Assembly (NCBI GenBank): GCA_947491475.1
Contig: CANLKN010000028.1
Span: 1-39,024, forward strand
DNA length: 39,024 bases
Direction: 5' to 3'
Origin: Akkermansiaceae bacterium
Lineage (GTDB): Bacteria > Verrucomicrobiota > Verrucomicrobiia > Verrucomicrobiales > Akkermansiaceae
Positions 38,384 to 39,024 of the stretch are shown one piece after another (within the stretch, counting starts at the first letter, position 1; each line of letters begins with the position of its first letter). Below the pieces are notes generated by a model. The model was not told the DNA's origin and made no database searches. It was given only the letters and a program-made list of their open reading frames with translations. The translations under genes were made by a program, and so were the position numbers.

Positions 38384-39024
38384 ATGAATCCAAGACTCAC
38401 CGCAGATCAGGTCGCCCACTACCAACGCGAGGGCTATGTCATTCCACAGGAAGCCATTTTTCCAGAGGAAAAATACCAGAAACTCAAATCCCACTTCGAG
38501 GCGAAGCTCGCCGCGCTGCCGTCCGATCAGCGCCCGGAGGGGATGGATGTCCCGCATTTCACCGATCCGGCCTTGTTCGAGTGGCTGTTCGCCGATGAGG
38601 TTCTCGATCTGGTAGAACCGATCATCGGACCTGACATCGCGCTGTTTTCAAGCCACTTCATCTGCAAGCCCAAGGGCAACGGCAAGCGCGTGCCGTGGCA
38701 CGAGGACTCCGCCTACTGGAGCACCATGCTGCCTGCCTCCATGAACGTCGTCACCGTCTGGTTCGCGATTGATCCTTCCCGTTTGGAAAATGGCTGCATG
38801 CAGGTGATCCCACGCACCCACAACACCGGGAAAATGGGATTCTCCGACTACGACCCGGCAGATGTTTCCAAAAACATCTTTCCGACGGAAGTGACCAAGT
38901 CCCAGCGCGACGATAGCAAGGCGGTGGCCATCGAGCTGGAACCCAACCACGCCAGCCTGCACGACGCCCGCATCATTCACGGCAGCGAGCCCAATACCTC
39001 CACACTGCGCCGCTGCGGCTATAC
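38384..39024 (+). CDS. phytanoyl-CoA dioxygenase (PhyH)-family protein, C-terminus cut by window edge
   Basis: MNPRLTADQVAHYQREGYVIPQEAIFPEEKYQKLKSHFEAKL...FICKPKGNGKRVPWHEDSAYWSTMLPASMNVVTVWFAIDPSRLENGCMQVIPRTHNTGKMGF...; HxD Fe(II)-binding pair WHEDSAYW. Open to the window end, absent from the ORF track. Confidence 0.9.
   Translation, partial: MNPRLTADQVAHYQREGYVIPQEAIFPEEKYQKLKSHFEAKLAALPSDQRPEGMDVPHFTDPALFEWLFADEVLDLVEPIIGPDIALFSSHFICKPKGNGKRVPWHEDSAYWSTMLPASMNVVTVWFAIDPSRLENGCMQVIPRTHNTGKMGFSDYDPADVSKNIFPTEVTKSQRDDSKAVAIELEPNHASLHDARIIHGSEPNTSTLRRCGY

Noticed and set aside
1-39024. Global recoding of TAG as sense
   Set aside because: The gene ending at 1627 terminates at TAG at the end of a coherent protein, so the TAG at 7807 is treated as local.
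1-39024. CRISPR arrays, tRNA or rRNA genes, SusC/SusD homologs, sulfatases, transposases
   Set aside because: Looked for by eye and not found; absence is not proven without covariance-model or HMM searches.

Overview
This 39 kb window, GC-rich and probably from a Verrucomicrobia-like bacterium, is dominated by a carbohydrate-degradation locus. A minus-strand operon-like run (9954 down to the left edge) encodes a right-handed beta-helix protein (GH141-like), three TIM-barrel-type putative glycosidases, and a GH95-like enzyme cut by the left edge that the ORF track misses. A plus-strand run (17077-33153) encodes two near-identical autotransporter-associated beta-strand proteins, two translationally coupled GH106 rhamnosidase-like enzymes, and a clan GH-A glycosidase fused to autotransporter-type repeats. 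A propeller-type sensor kinase and NarL-type response regulator pair, a GH2 enzyme, an AraC regulator and a PhyH-family protein (cut by the right edge) complete it. No SusC/SusD pair or sulfatase is seen. The most notable observations are: (1) the beta-helix gene has an in-frame TAG with about 185 further sense codons in the same frame; (2) the divergent AraC-type regulator is a pseudogene with an in-frame TAA, split by a ~2 kb cargo-bearing segment flanked by 24-bp imperfect direct repeats; (3) a C-terminal module (DGDG...EYALG-DP...W...F-RL-V) recurs on otherwise different secreted proteins, and one of two near-identical tandem paralogs carries PEP-CTERM instead; (4) a truncated duplicate of the GH-A gene lies at ~33.2 kb; (5) the enzyme set (GH141-like, GH95-like, 2x GH106, GH2) resembles rhamnogalacturonan-II/pectin degradation. 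All family assignments come from reading motifs, without database searches.
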